Source: JAEMQF01 sp963850525 | GTDB lineage: Bacteria > Pseudomonadota > Gammaproteobacteria > Burkholderiales > Burkholderiaceae_C | Assembly: GCA_963850525.1 (NCBI GenBank) | Contig: CAWKLQ010000004.1 | Coordinates: 1,178,001-1,242,000, forward strand | DNA: 64,000 nucleotides | Direction: 5' to 3' | In this document: positions 1 to 7,984 of the stretch, one piece after another | Layout of the letters: the number at the start of each line of letters is the position of its first letter | Position numbering within the stretch: the first letter of the stretch is position 1 | The notes under the pieces: model-generated | Told to the model about the DNA's origin: nothing | Database searches by the model: none | What the model saw: the letters and a program-made list of their open reading frames with translations, nothing else | Translations under genes and position numbers: made by a program

Positions 1-2
1 AG

Positions 3-284
3 TTCGGCATTCGGCTCGGCAGCACGCCGCTGAACTTGGTTCTGCGCATCCGTGGCGTGCTTGCCAAGTACTTGGCCGAGACGCCCGTTGGTGCCGACCA
101 GTTCATGGTGGTGATCGACTCCGAGTGGACGAGAGTTCAAGTCAAAGTGCCGGACACAATTCAGTTGCGGACCTGGCTTCGCTCTTTGGGGCCCGATGCC
201 GTTGTCGAGGAGCCCGAGCGCCTCAGGGAACAGTTGAAACACGAGTGGGCTGAGTTGCACTCACTGTATGGGACCAGCCACTGA
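3..284 (+). CDS. WYL-domain regulator, C-terminal fragment (gene begins before window)
   Basis: The frame is open from the left edge, so this is the last ~93 residues of a longer gene. The segment runs through VRVQ-like strand residues, then LRTWLRSLGPDAVVEEPERL and a terminal helix ending in a tyrosine. This is the usual shape of the WCX tail of WYL-domain transcription regulators, where a charged 'L..G..v.V.eP..LR..l' element precedes the end. WYL regulators often control mobile-element or defence genes. The HTH and WYL core lie outside the window, so the assignment rests on the tail alone. Nothing can be said about the start or promoter. The TTG at 36 is only an internal codon. Confidence 0.55.
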   Translation, partial: FGIRLGSTPLNLVLRIRGVLAKYLAETPVGADQFMVVIDSEWTRVQVKVPDTIQLRTWLRSLGPDAVVEEPERLREQLKHEWAELHSLYGTSH

Positions 285-746
285 ACGGCGCGCTGACGAC
301 CAGTGGCCTCAGGGGTGGGAACGATAGTGGCTGCGGCGCAAGGTTCTAGTTGACTCTCCTGGTCCTGCTGGAGCCGCCGATGAGCCACGACTTGGCGCCG
401 CTCCGTGCCGGATGGAGACGCAACGCTGTGGCCGGTCGCGCGGCGTGCGGCCCAGTTGTTGCGCTGTTCGTCGAGCCACCGGCCTGAGCCCGTCTCGGCC
501 GTGACGGGTGGTTGTGCCTCCCGCAACAGTGAGGCCGGCGATGCCGGCAGGCATTACGCGGGACGGTGGCGTGCGGTGGGGGCTTGCCGTGTCGACCCAC
601 GCTACCACGACGTTCTCGCCGTCTAGGTCTGCGCGCTCGCGTGGCGAGCGCTTGCGGCCTGCGGCCGTCTGCGAACCCTGACTGCTGCGCTGCGTCGTGG
701 TGCTCCGGTCTCGGGCAATCCCGCCCGATCCAGTCTGGAGTTCGCC
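285..746. other. Intergenic, no gene seen; holds a degenerate repeat
   Basis: No open frame here looks protein-like on either strand. Positions 457-511 resemble 4649-4706: they share a perfect TGTTGCGCTG, then CGTCGAGCC, then a GTCTCG and GACGGG(T/C)GG block in the same order. A second block near 640-660 (GCGGCCTGCGGCC) recalls 4770-4785. This suggests a dispersed, eroded intergenic element inside the ICE rather than a gene. Confidence 0.4.
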
Positions 747-1268
747 ATGTCGCTGCCATCTCTCTCATTCGTTGATGCCATCGCTTCCTCTGCGCTGCTC
801 ATGCGCGATGTTGATGGTCAATACCGTCCCGCTCATGCCGACGAGGTGTTGCAGCAGGCGCGGCGCGTGCTGTCACAGCGGGTGCGGCGCGGTGCCACGA
901 TGTCGTCGCCGCAGGCGGTTAAAGACTACCTGCGGTTGGAGATCGGGGTGCTGGAGCACGAGGTCTTCTGCGTGCTCTTCCTGGATGCGCAGCACCGCAT
1001 CATCGCGCTGAAGCAGATGTTCCGCGGCACGGTGACGCAGACTTCGGTGTACCCGCGCGAGGTGGTCAAGGAGTCGCTGGCGATGAACGCTGCGGCGGTG
1101 GTCCTGGCGCACAACCACCCATCGGGTTCTGTCGAGCCCAGCCGCGCCGACGAGTTCCTGACGCAGACGTTGAAGACGGCGCTGGCGCTCGTCGACGTGC
1201 GGGTGCTCGACCATCTTGTCGTGGCCGGCGCCGACGTCAGCTCCTTTGCCGAAAGGGGCCTGCTGTAG
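747..1268 (+). CDS. radC: RadC-like JAB/JAMM (MPN) domain protein
   Basis: The 173-residue protein carries the MPN+ metal-site signature: glutamate 70 or 72 in the 'LEHEVF' strand, AHNHPSG at 121-127 and S132..D135 in 'PSRAD'. The predicted fold is a zinc metallo-isopeptidase/hydrolase type. The N-terminal HhH part of chromosomal RadC is missing, as is normal for the short RadC copies carried by ICEs and plasmids. Its biochemical role is unknown; the old DNA-repair name is not supported by mechanism. It starts at an ATG preceded by a weak GGAGTT. It stands alone on the plus strand, between a WYL regulator fragment and a minus-strand gene block. Confidence 0.9.
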   Translation: MSLPSLSFVDAIASSALLMRDVDGQYRPAHADEVLQQARRVLSQRVRRGATMSSPQAVKDYLRLEIGVLEHEVFCVLFLDAQHRIIALKQMFRGTVTQTSVYPREVVKESLAMNAAAVVLAHNHPSGSVEPSRADEFLTQTLKTALALVDVRVLDHLVVAGADVSSFAERGLL

Positions 1269-1326
1269 GGCCCGCGGCGGGCGCCCGGTGGCGCCCTTTG
1301 GCCCCTTCGGGCCTCTGGCCGGCGAA

Positions 1327-1824
1327 TCAGGCCAGGTTGATGCTGCGGATGTCGAGGGCGAAGGGGCCGGCTTGCCGCGCGGCGATCATGAGCCCGACCT
1401 GGCGTATCCGCGCGGGGTCAATCGCGGGCGCACCCGGGACGGCGCGTCCGCGGAAGGTGGCGCTGAAGGCGGAGATCGGGAGGCGAAGGGCCTGCCAATT
1501 GCCGCCTGTGGGCGCGAAGCTGGACTGGTAGTTCAGGCTGTCGAAGCCGTCGTCGGTGACGAGGCTCAGCTTGAACTGCTTGTTATCGCCACGCACCTCG
1601 ATCAAGCAGGCCTCGGCGCCTGGGCGCCCCATGGATCTTGCGGTGGAGCGCACGGAGGCGAAGCCGCCGTTCTGCGCGAGCGAGACCTCTCCTTCGAAGA
1701 CAGCATGGCCGGCCGCGTCGTGGCGCAGTCGGCTGCGCGACACGCCGCCCATCACGCGGTCGTCGATCGCAGACCAGGCGTCGGCCGCCGTTGGAACGCT
1801 GAAATCGAACAGGACGATGGGCAT
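1327..1824 (-). CDS. CIA30-family (NADH:ubiquinone oxidoreductase intermediate-associated 30-like) protein
   Basis: The 165-residue protein matches the CIA30 beta-sandwich family in its characteristic blocks: WSAIDDRVMGGVS near the N-terminus, NGGFASVR in the middle, and a W-Q-x-L-x-P-[IL] strand before the end. There is no signal peptide. Family members are carbohydrate-binding-like sandwiches, and bacterial ones usually have no known function. It lies 37 bp downstream of an unknown minus-strand gene, so the two may be co-transcribed. Why an ICE carries it is unclear; it looks like metabolic cargo. Confidence 0.8.
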   Translation of the reverse strand: MPIVLFDFSVPTAADAWSAIDDRVMGGVSRSRLRHDAAGHAVFEGEVSLAQNGGFASVRSTARSMGRPGAEACLIEVRGDNKQFKLSLVTDDGFDSLNYQSSFAPTGGNWQALRLPISAFSATFRGRAVPGAPAIDPARIRQVGLMIAARQAGPFALDIRSINLA

Positions 1825-1861
1825 CGATGGCTCGCCACTTGGCTTCCGGGGATGCGCTGGC

Positions 1862-2269
1862 CTACAGCGGGATCTGGCGCGTGGCCGTGATGAAAGCCTG
1901 GTCGCCTTCGCGCACGACCTTGCCGCAGAGAACGCGGGTGTCGTCCAACCACTCGACCGAGCGCGGACTCTTCAGCGGATCCACCGCCTTGATGACGAAG
2001 AAGGCCGCTTCGCTGTCGTGTTCCAGGGCGTGGGCCACCCAATGCTCCTGGTTGTTGACACCGGCGGTGTTGTTCCAGCGGCGGTCCGACACCAGCACGC
2101 GCATCTGGCCGTTCACGCTGCGCACGTGGTCCTGCCAGCCCGTGAAGACGGGCATCTTGAGGCGCCGGGAGAAGCCGCCCCACTCGTTGCGAACATTGAT
2201 GTTGCGTTCCGAGCCATCCGCGGCGGACACGGTGTAGGCATCGAGCTTTTCCCACATCTGCTTGAGCAT
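1862..2269 (-). CDS. Conserved-looking hypothetical protein, ~135 aa
   Basis: I do not recognise the family. The start is set by a good AAGGAG six bases before the ATG at 2269; a longer upstream reading has no ribosome site. The protein opens MLKQMWEKLDAYTVS and continues with many short beta-type strands, for example a basic-aromatic strand followed by W-Q-D-H and 'RVLVSDRRW'. It has no membrane segment, signal peptide or cysteine motif. It sits between the CIA30-like gene and the broken DUF429 gene on the same strand, with short gaps (22-37 bp), so it is probably part of that small operon. Confidence 0.6.
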   Translation of the reverse strand: MLKQMWEKLDAYTVSAADGSERNINVRNEWGGFSRRLKMPVFTGWQDHVRSVNGQMRVLVSDRRWNNTAGVNNQEHWVAHALEHDSEAAFFVIKAVDPLKSPRSVEWLDDTRVLCGKVVREGDQAFITATRQIPL

Positions 2270-2291
2270 GCCGGTCTCCTTGCGGCGATTG

Positions 2292-3095
2292 TCAGGGGCC
2301 CGGGCACCACACGGCTGCAGTCTCGTCGCCCAGCGGGTAGGCGGTGCCCGCCAGGTACGCACCGCCGACCCAACAGCAAACGAGCGCATCGAGGGCGTCC
2401 TCGACGGGCTTCAGTGCCGAAAGATTCTTCACGTCGTCGGCGCCAGGCAAGCGAATGGCCATGTCGTCGATATGCCGCTCCAGCCCGCGCTGGATGTTCG
2501 CGAACTCGTCCAGCAGGCGGGTGATGCGATCGGGTATCGACATTCCTCTCCAGTAGGTCGATGCCTTGCTCACCTTGTAGGGCACACGGCGCTCGCGGTT
2601 CAGCAGCGTCAGCAGGGCCGGGTGCGGGTAGACCTCGACCAGGCGGTGCGTCGTGCCCACCGGCGTGGCTGCGGTTGCAACGGCATAGCCCAGCTCGGCG
2701 AACTGGCGCGACAGCTCGGCGCCCAGAGCGCCCGGTCGGGCTGGACCGGGCGAGTGCGCCGAGCATCAGCGCGCGCCGAAGCTGCGCGAGACAGCCTGGT
2801 CGGCTGCACGGCGACGAAGGATGCGGCTGGTCGCCACCGGCATGTCGATGGTCACCAGGGTGACGGCTTCGCCGGCCAGCGTGGTGGCCGCTTGTAGCAG
2901 CCCTGGCACGTCAGGTGCCGAACCGGTAGCGGGTCGAGACCAGTCCCAGGCGTGGCCTTCCGCCAAGGCTGTGAATGCCGCGTAGCTCGGGGCAACGGCG
3001 ACGCAGCGCCAGCGCGATGCCTGGCGCTGCACCAAAGCGACACCGCTCGGCTCCCCAGCGGTCCACGCAGCGTCGATGCCGAGGACCGTGGTCAT
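2292..3095 (-). pseudogene. DUF429 protein, interrupted by an in-frame TGA
   Basis: The N-terminal part (3095 down to 2769) begins MTTVLGIDAAWT and includes IDMPVAT and RRAADQAVSRSFGAR, the RNase-H-like DUF429 pattern. The C-terminal part lies in the same frame: HSPGPARPGALGAELS, then TTHRLVEVYPHPALL, as expected for the rest of the family. The two are separated only by TGA at 2766-2768 (reading ..GAR-stop-CSAHSP..). Restoring one codon, for example GGA, gives a normal ~267-residue protein. No frameshift is needed. A point mutation or a base-call error fits best. Selenocysteine is unlikely because no SECIS-like hairpin is evident and the family does not use it. Confidence 0.8.
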
Positions 3096-3245
3096 GCGTG
3101 CCTGTCAGGCGTGCGGCCCGGCTGGGCAGCTCGAGAGTTGCTGGCGCTTTCGTTCGCGGTCATCGCGGCAGTTTATGGGGCCGGCGGCGCAGTGCCCCCG
3201 GCTGGCAAGATGCGACGATCACGAAAAACCAAGGGAGACGCCACG

Positions 3246-4478
3246 ATGAATCTCGCGGACCTTCAGGCCACGCTGCGCCACTTCGCCGCGGAGCGCGACT
3301 GGCAACCCTTTCACACACCGAAGAACTTGTCGACGGCGCTGATGGTCGAGGCGGCCGAACTGGCGGAGGTCTTCCAGTGGATGACGCCTGAGGAGTCGCG
3401 CGAAGCCCACCTGGCGCCTGCGTCGAAGCAGCACATCGGCGAGGAGGTCGCCGACGTGCTGCTCTATCTTATGCAGGTGGCCGACCATTGCCAGATCGAC
3501 GTGGACACCGCCGTCGGCGACAAGCTCGCGCGCAATGCGTTGAAGTACCCGCCCAAGCGGACAATCGAGCGGGTGTCGCCGGCCAACTCGGCGCCGCCCG
3601 ACACGCACATCCTGCTCGACTACGAAAACGTACAGCCGACCGAGGTGGAACTGCGGGCCATGGTGCCCGACGCGACGAAGTTGTGGGTGTTCCACGGCCC
3701 GCATCAGAAGCAGGTCGAACAGCGCTTTGCGTCGTTCGGGACGGGCATGACGCCGGTGCTGATCAGCAAGACCGGCAAGAACGCGCTGGACTTCCACTTG
3801 TCGTTCTACATGGGGTACTTCGCCTCGCGTCACCAGCAGGCGAAGTTCGTCGTGGTGGCCAACGACAAGGGCTACGAGCCGATGCTGGAGCACGCGAAGG
3901 GGCTGGGGTTTGCGGTGCGTCAGCAGGGTCATGCGCGAGCATCCCAAGCTTCTGGGGAGCGACCGTCGGTTGTGAAAGCCACTTTGCCGGCCAAGCTGCC
4001 TGCGAAGAAGCCGGCGGCCAAGAAGGTGCCGGCTAAAGAGGCTGCGGCCAAGAAGGCGTCGCCGGCGAAGACGCCGGCCACCAAGAAGGTCGCCGCGAAG
4101 AAGGCGCCTGCGAAGCAGGTGGCGGCAAAGGTCGTTGCGAAGGTTGCCAAGGCGCCGTTGGCGCCGAAGGTGGCAAAGAGCAATCCTGCTGTCGCGTCAA
4201 CGGCGCCCGCGAAGTCTGCTGGCCTGTCACCGGGTTCGCCGGCCTTCCTGCAGAAGATGACTGACAGCCTGAAGAAGATGGGGGGCAAGCGACCGGTGCG
4301 GCAGGCCTCGTTGCGCCGTGCGCTGAAACCGCTGCTGGGGACGGCAGCATCGGACGCGTCGATCGAGGTGGCGTTGAACAACCTGGTCGCGCAGGGCGTG
4401 GTGGCAGTCGGGCCAACTGGCGCGGTGAGCTACCCCAAGTTCGCGCCGGCAAGCGGAGCCACTGCGGCAAGGTCGTGA
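3246..4478 (+). CDS. MazG-like nucleotide pyrophosphohydrolase fused to NYN/PIN nuclease with basic tail
   Basis: The ATG at 3246 follows AGGGAG; upstream in-frame codons lack family similarity. The 410-residue product has three parts. Residues 1-108 are a MazG/RS21-C6-like all-helical domain with E35-AAE38 and E66-E67-x-x-D70 metal ligands, predicted to hydrolyse NTPs or dNTPs. Residues ~118-230 are a NYN/PIN-like fold: HILLDYENV (D125, E127), K-N-A-L-D-F (D182) and VVVANDKGYEP (D207) give the acidic nuclease set. Residues ~245-355 are lysine/alanine/proline repeats of the histone-H1/AlgP type, followed by a small helical end. I infer action on nucleotides and RNA near nucleic acid. MazG and NYN domains are usually separate proteins. 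Confidence 0.8.
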   Translation: MNLADLQATLRHFAAERDWQPFHTPKNLSTALMVEAAELAEVFQWMTPEESREAHLAPASKQHIGEEVADVLLYLMQVADHCQIDVDTAVGDKLARNALKYPPKRTIERVSPANSAPPDTHILLDYENVQPTEVELRAMVPDATKLWVFHGPHQKQVEQRFASFGTGMTPVLISKTGKNALDFHLSFYMGYFASRHQQAKFVVVANDKGYEPMLEHAKGLGFAVRQQGHARASQASGERPSVVKATLPAKLPAKKPAAKKVPAKEAAAKKASPAKTPATKKVAAKKAPAKQVAAKVVAKVAKAPLAPKVAKSNPAVASTAPAKSAGLSPGSPAFLQKMTDSLKKMGGKRPVRQASLRRALKPLLGTAASDASIEVALNNLVAQGVVAVGPTGAVSYPKFAPASGATAARS

Positions 4479-5506
4479 ATTCAGGCGACTAATGCGCGAC
4501 GGTTGGAACGAAGCTCGATCAATGGCAATCAAGGACTGCTGATCGTCGGGGGTGATCGGTGTCTGCCGGATGCCCGGCGCGGTGGTGGTCGCGCGGGTTT
4601 GCTGGCGGACGAATGTGTGGGGCGTGTCCCCGCTGCGCGGGGCCGGGCTGTTGCGCTGCGCGTCGAGCCGCTGTCAAAGGCCCAGCGTCTCGCCCCTGAC
4701 GGGCGGCCATCCCTCACGCGGGCTCGCCGCCACCCTCCGCGCTCGCTGGCGCGCAGGGTGTCGCCGGACTGCGGCCTGTGGCCTTGCCGAGTCGCTCGCC
4801 AATGCAGCGATCAAGGCTGCGCCTTCTTCGCGATGCCGAACAGCCAGGTCAGGCCGGCGTTGCCGGCGGCGATGACGACAGCGGCCCGTTCCCGTGCCCG
4901 GGGATCGCGGGCTTGGGTTCCTTCACGCTGCGCGTGAACGACGCCCGCTTGACGAACTGACCGTCGTTTCGATCACTGCGCTGCGCTTCGTTCGCTGCAC
5001 GCCGGCCAGATCGTCACCCCGGTCACCCGCCATGCCCGATGCCGGGCCGCTGAATGCGATGAAGTGATCGGCCCGGCTCGACCGCCGCGCCAGTCGCTGC
5101 GCTTGGTGGCACGTCGGCCGCAGAGGCGCCGGACCTCACGGGCTGGGCGGGCGTCTTCGCTGCAACCGCCGCGCCAGGCAAGCTGGCACATCGGCCGCGA
5201 CGCTGCGTCGCCCGAACACGGGGCAGCGCGTGCGCCAGTCGTCCCACCGCGCTCCCCCCAGCTGCGCCCCCGTCGAATCACGAGGGGGACTTGTGGGGGG
5301 ATCTTCAAGCGGTGGGCCGGGTAACTGGCTCACTGCTTCGGCTGCTGAGGAACCCCACCCATCCCCAACCCCTTCCCGTGAGGGAAGGGGCTGTGCCCAC
5401 CCCCCGCCCGCCCGTGGGCGGGAGCGAGGAAGTCCGAGCGAGAGGATCAGTTTTCAGGGACAACCCGGCCGGTGACCCGGCTGATCTCTCACGCAAGGAG
5501 CCAATC
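4479..5506. other. 1-kb intergenic region, repetitive, possible gene fossil
   Basis: No intact gene is visible. It holds the second copy (4649-4706) of the degenerate repeat also seen at 457-511, and GC-rich palindromes at 5369-5422. On the minus strand around 4820-4980, two neighbouring frames read like pieces of one small protein (QFVKRASFTRSVKEP, then AGNAGLTWLFGIAKK). This suggests an eroded, frameshifted gene, but I cannot name it. Confidence 0.35.
5369..5422. repeat. Two adjacent GC-rich palindromes
   Basis: Arms CCCCTTCCC (5369-5377) and GGGAAGGGG (5382-5390) pair perfectly around GTGA. A second palindrome pairs CCCGCCC (5407-5413) with GGGCGGG (5416-5422). The sequence resembles the REP-like intergenic palindromes common in high-GC proteobacteria. 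It lacks the T-run of an intrinsic terminator. It lies about 85 bp before ssb and could end transcription from upstream or form leader structure. Confidence 0.6.
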
Positions 5507-5978
5507 ATGGCCAATGTTCAAGTCATCCAACGTCACGCGCACCTGGCGGGCGCCGTCAAGCTCGAATTCGTCAACGGGCGCGAGGGCAAGATCGCCAAGG
5601 CCGTACTGACTGCCATCAGCAACACCCGGCGCGGTTCGGGTGATTCCCGCGAGGAGGAATCCACCGCGATCCAGTGGACGCTGTGGGGCAAGCAGGCCGA
5701 GAACGCCGCCGAGTACCTGGGCAAGGGCTCGCACGTGAACATCGTCGGGCGCCTGCGCAACAACAACTACGAGAAGGACGGCGAGGAGGTCTACGCGCTG
5801 GCGTTCACGGCCGAAGAGGTCGACTACCTCGACAGCAAGGCGGACTCCGAGGCCCGCCGCGGCACGCATGGACGGCGCGCCGGCACCGCAGGCCCAGCCC
5901 GCGACCTCGGCACCGAAGGCGAACGGCCGGGCCCGCCGCGCGCGCACCGAGCCGCAGGGCGAGGCCGTGCCGGCGTGA
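5507..5978 (+). pseudogene. ssb: Single-stranded DNA-binding protein, frameshifted in the tail
   Basis: AAGGAG at 5495-5500 sets the ATG at 5507. The OB-fold part is complete (MANVQVIQRHAHLAG, then IQWTLWGKQAENAAEYL and SHVNIVGRLRNNNYEKDG), as in plasmid/ICE SSB proteins. After EARR near 5857 the frame changes. One frame over, the sequence reads a typical disordered SSB tail, RMDGAPAPQAQPATSAPKANG, to a stop at 5976-5978. Inserting one G in the GCCCGCCGCGG run restores it. As written, the frame bypasses that stop and runs in phase into the DUF932 gene, predicting a 468-residue SSB-DUF932 chimera. I regard that as an artefact of the indel rather than a real fusion. Confidence 0.8.
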
Positions 5979-6049
5979 CAGCCACCGAGGGCGGGACGCC
6001 TTCGCAGCCCGCCCCCATCGACACCCATCAACCGTTGAAGGAATCCGTC

Positions 6050-6913
6050 ATGTACTCAACCCCGACCCTCGCGACGCGCTTTGCGCGCAACACCTTTGTC
6101 GTGCGCAGCGAAACGCCGCTGGCCGATGACCAGATGCGCCGCGCGGCGCCATCCATCTTTGCGGAGGGCAAGCACGGCAGCCGCTCCGAGCGCTACACCT
6201 ACATCCCGACCATCGAGGTCCTGCGCGGGCTGCGCAAGGAGGGATTCGAGCCCTTCATGGTCGCGCAGAGCAAGAGCCGCATCGAAGGCAAGACCGAGTT
6301 CACCAAGCACATGATCCGCATGCGCCACGTGGGCGACAGTGCCGGCCAGATGACCACCAGGCCCGAGGCGAACGAGATCATCCTGATCAACAGCCACGAC
6401 GGCGCCAGTTCTTACCAGATGCTGGCCGGCGCCTTCAGATTTGTCTGTTGCAATGGGCTCGTCGTCGGCACCGTGTCCAACGACATCCGCATCCCTCACA
6501 AGGGCAATATCCAGGGCGAGGTGATCGAGGGCGCCTTCCGCGTGCTGGAGGACTTCGAGGCGGTGGATGCGTCGATCGACGGCATGAAGGCGCTGGACTT
6601 GAAGCCCGAAGAAGAGCAGGCCTTCGCCACGGCCGCCCTGGCGCTTCGCTATGGCGAGCGCACGGAAGGGCAACCCCCCGCACCGATCACGGTGGCGCAA
6701 CTGACCGAAGCGCGGCGCATCGAAGACACCGGCGGCAGCCTCTGGCTGACCATGAACCGGATTCAGTCGAACGTCATGCAAGGAGGTCAGCCGGGCCGCA
6801 GTGCCCAGGGCCGGCGCTTGCACACCCGGCCGGTGGGCAGCATCGACCGCACGGTGTCGCTCAACCGGGCGCTGTGGGTGCTGGCCGAGGAAATGCGCAA
6901 GCTCAAGGCCTGA
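6050..6913 (+). CDS. DUF932 family phage/plasmid-related protein
   Basis: The 287-residue protein starts at an ATG with GAAGGA upstream and matches the DUF932 (phage/plasmid-like TIGR03299) family. Signature blocks are a 'RYTYIPTIEVLRGLRKEGFEP' core strand-helix unit, 'TKHMIRMRH', 'NSHDGASSYQMLAGAFRFVCCNGLVVG', and a C-terminal helical bundle with LWLTMNRIQSNVMQGG. The molecular function is not established; members travel with SSB, partition and mobilisation genes on ICEs and plasmids, as here. It belongs to a probable ssb-DUF932 transcript. A strong palindrome begins 22 bp after the stop. Confidence 0.88.
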   Translation: MYSTPTLATRFARNTFVVRSETPLADDQMRRAAPSIFAEGKHGSRSERYTYIPTIEVLRGLRKEGFEPFMVAQSKSRIEGKTEFTKHMIRMRHVGDSAGQMTTRPEANEIILINSHDGASSYQMLAGAFRFVCCNGLVVGTVSNDIRIPHKGNIQGEVIEGAFRVLEDFEAVDASIDGMKALDLKPEEEQAFATAALALRYGERTEGQPPAPITVAQLTEARRIEDTGGSLWLTMNRIQSNVMQGGQPGRSAQGRRLHTRPVGSIDRTVSLNRALWVLAEEMRKLKA

Positions 6914-6934
6914 TCGTTACAGCCTGATCCCGAG

Positions 6935-6962
6935 GCGATGGATTTCCACTGAAATCCATCGC
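6935..6962. promoter_or_regulatory. 28-bp perfect palindrome, copy 1 of a shared operator-like motif
   Basis: The arms GCGATGGATTTC (6935-6946) and GAAATCCATCGC (6951-6962) are exact complements around CACT. Related 28-bp sites occur at 9064-9091, 41031-41058 and 51115-51142, each at the head of another ICE transcription unit. It lies between DUF932 and parA (203 bp before the parA ATG). No T-run follows, so a terminator is less likely than a protein-binding site. Confidence 0.6.
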
Positions 6963-7165
6963 GCCCGCCACCGCGCGCCGCCCCGAAGATCGGAGCGGCG
7001 CGTGCGTGCGCGCAAAAACAGCGCTCGCCGGCGTGGCCGGCTCGCGGCGCCCGGTCCTCGGCCATCGAGGCCTTCCGACCGGGTGCAAGGTCCCCTGCAT
7101 GCGACGCCGTGTCACCCGATCGATACCGGTGCGCACAGTTCGTCGTCGCGGCAGGAGGCCCCATC

Positions 7166-7984
7166 ATGAAGACTCTCGTTCTCGCCAACCAAAAGGGCGG
7201 CGTCGGCAAGTCGGCCGTGGCCACGCTGCTGGCGCACTACTTCGCCCAACATGGCCAGCGCACGCTGGCGATCGACCTCGATCATCAGGGCAACTACAGC
7301 AAGCCGTTGCGCTTGTCCGACCGTCCGGAGTTGTCAACGGTCAGTGCCGACGCATTGATGACATCGACGCCGGCCGTGGTGCCCGCCATGCCGTTCGTGC
7401 TGGTGCCCAGCGGTGCGGGCCTGCTCGGCCTGGAGCGGCAGCCGACGCTGCACAACACCTTCGGCCGCAACTTCCGCAGCTTCATCGCCGGAGTGGACTC
7501 GCAGTTCGACCTCTGCGTGATCGACACAAATCCAAACCCCGACATCCGGCTTATCGCGGCGCTGGCCTCCGCCGACTTCGTGTTGTCGCCGATTCAGCTC
7601 AACCAGGAGGCGCTGGACGGTGTAGCGGCGCTGCTCAACCACGAGCGCGTCGGGCTGCGCAAGATCAAAGCGGTGATGAACCCGAAACTCAGCCTGATCG
7701 GCCTGTTGCCGACGATGGTCGAGTCCACGCCGTTCCAGCGCGAGAACTTCACCGGCCTGGTGGCGCGGTACCTGTCGCTGCTGATTGCGGTGGGCAGCGG
7801 AGCCGGCCAGTTCGCCCTGATCCCCAAACGCTCCGCCATCGCCGAAGCTCAGGCCGCCGGTGAGGTGCTGTGGGAAATGAAGAAGACCGCCGCGCGCGAT
7901 GCCTGGAAAGAGATCGAGCCGACGCTGGCCCGCATCACCGCCATCGTGACCGGGCACGGGGGCAACTATGGCGCTCGACTTTGA
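7166..7984 (+). CDS. parA: ParA-type partition ATPase
   Basis: The ATG at 7166 has GGAGG upstream; the earlier in-frame GTG-type starts add an unrelated leader. The deviant Walker A motif KGGVGKS is at residues 10-16, with AIDLDHQGNYSK as Walker A' and LCVIDTNPNPD as Walker B. The product, 272 residues, lacks the long N-terminal HTH of type Ia ParA proteins. It should act as a nucleoid-bound ATPase moving or positioning the excised circular element. The next gene, parB, overlaps its last 17 bp, so they are translationally coupled. Confidence 0.92.
   Translation: MKTLVLANQKGGVGKSAVATLLAHYFAQHGQRTLAIDLDHQGNYSKPLRLSDRPELSTVSADALMTSTPAVVPAMPFVLVPSGAGLLGLERQPTLHNTFGRNFRSFIAGVDSQFDLCVIDTNPNPDIRLIAALASADFVLSPIQLNQEALDGVAALLNHERVGLRKIKAVMNPKLSLIGLLPTMVESTPFQRENFTGLVARYLSLLIAVGSGAGQFALIPKRSAIAEAQAAGEVLWEMKKTAARDAWKEIEPTLARITAIVTGHGGNYGARL

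Noticed and set aside
2766..2768. Selenocysteine or programmed readthrough at the DUF429 TGA
   Set aside because: No SECIS-like hairpin near the site, no sel genes seen, and the family does not use selenocysteine; a single-base mutation or error is simpler.
5507..6913. SSB-DUF932 as a genuine fusion protein
   Set aside because: The DUF932 gene has its own ribosome site and start, and the normal SSB tail and stop exist one frame over; the chimera is a side-effect of a one-base deletion.
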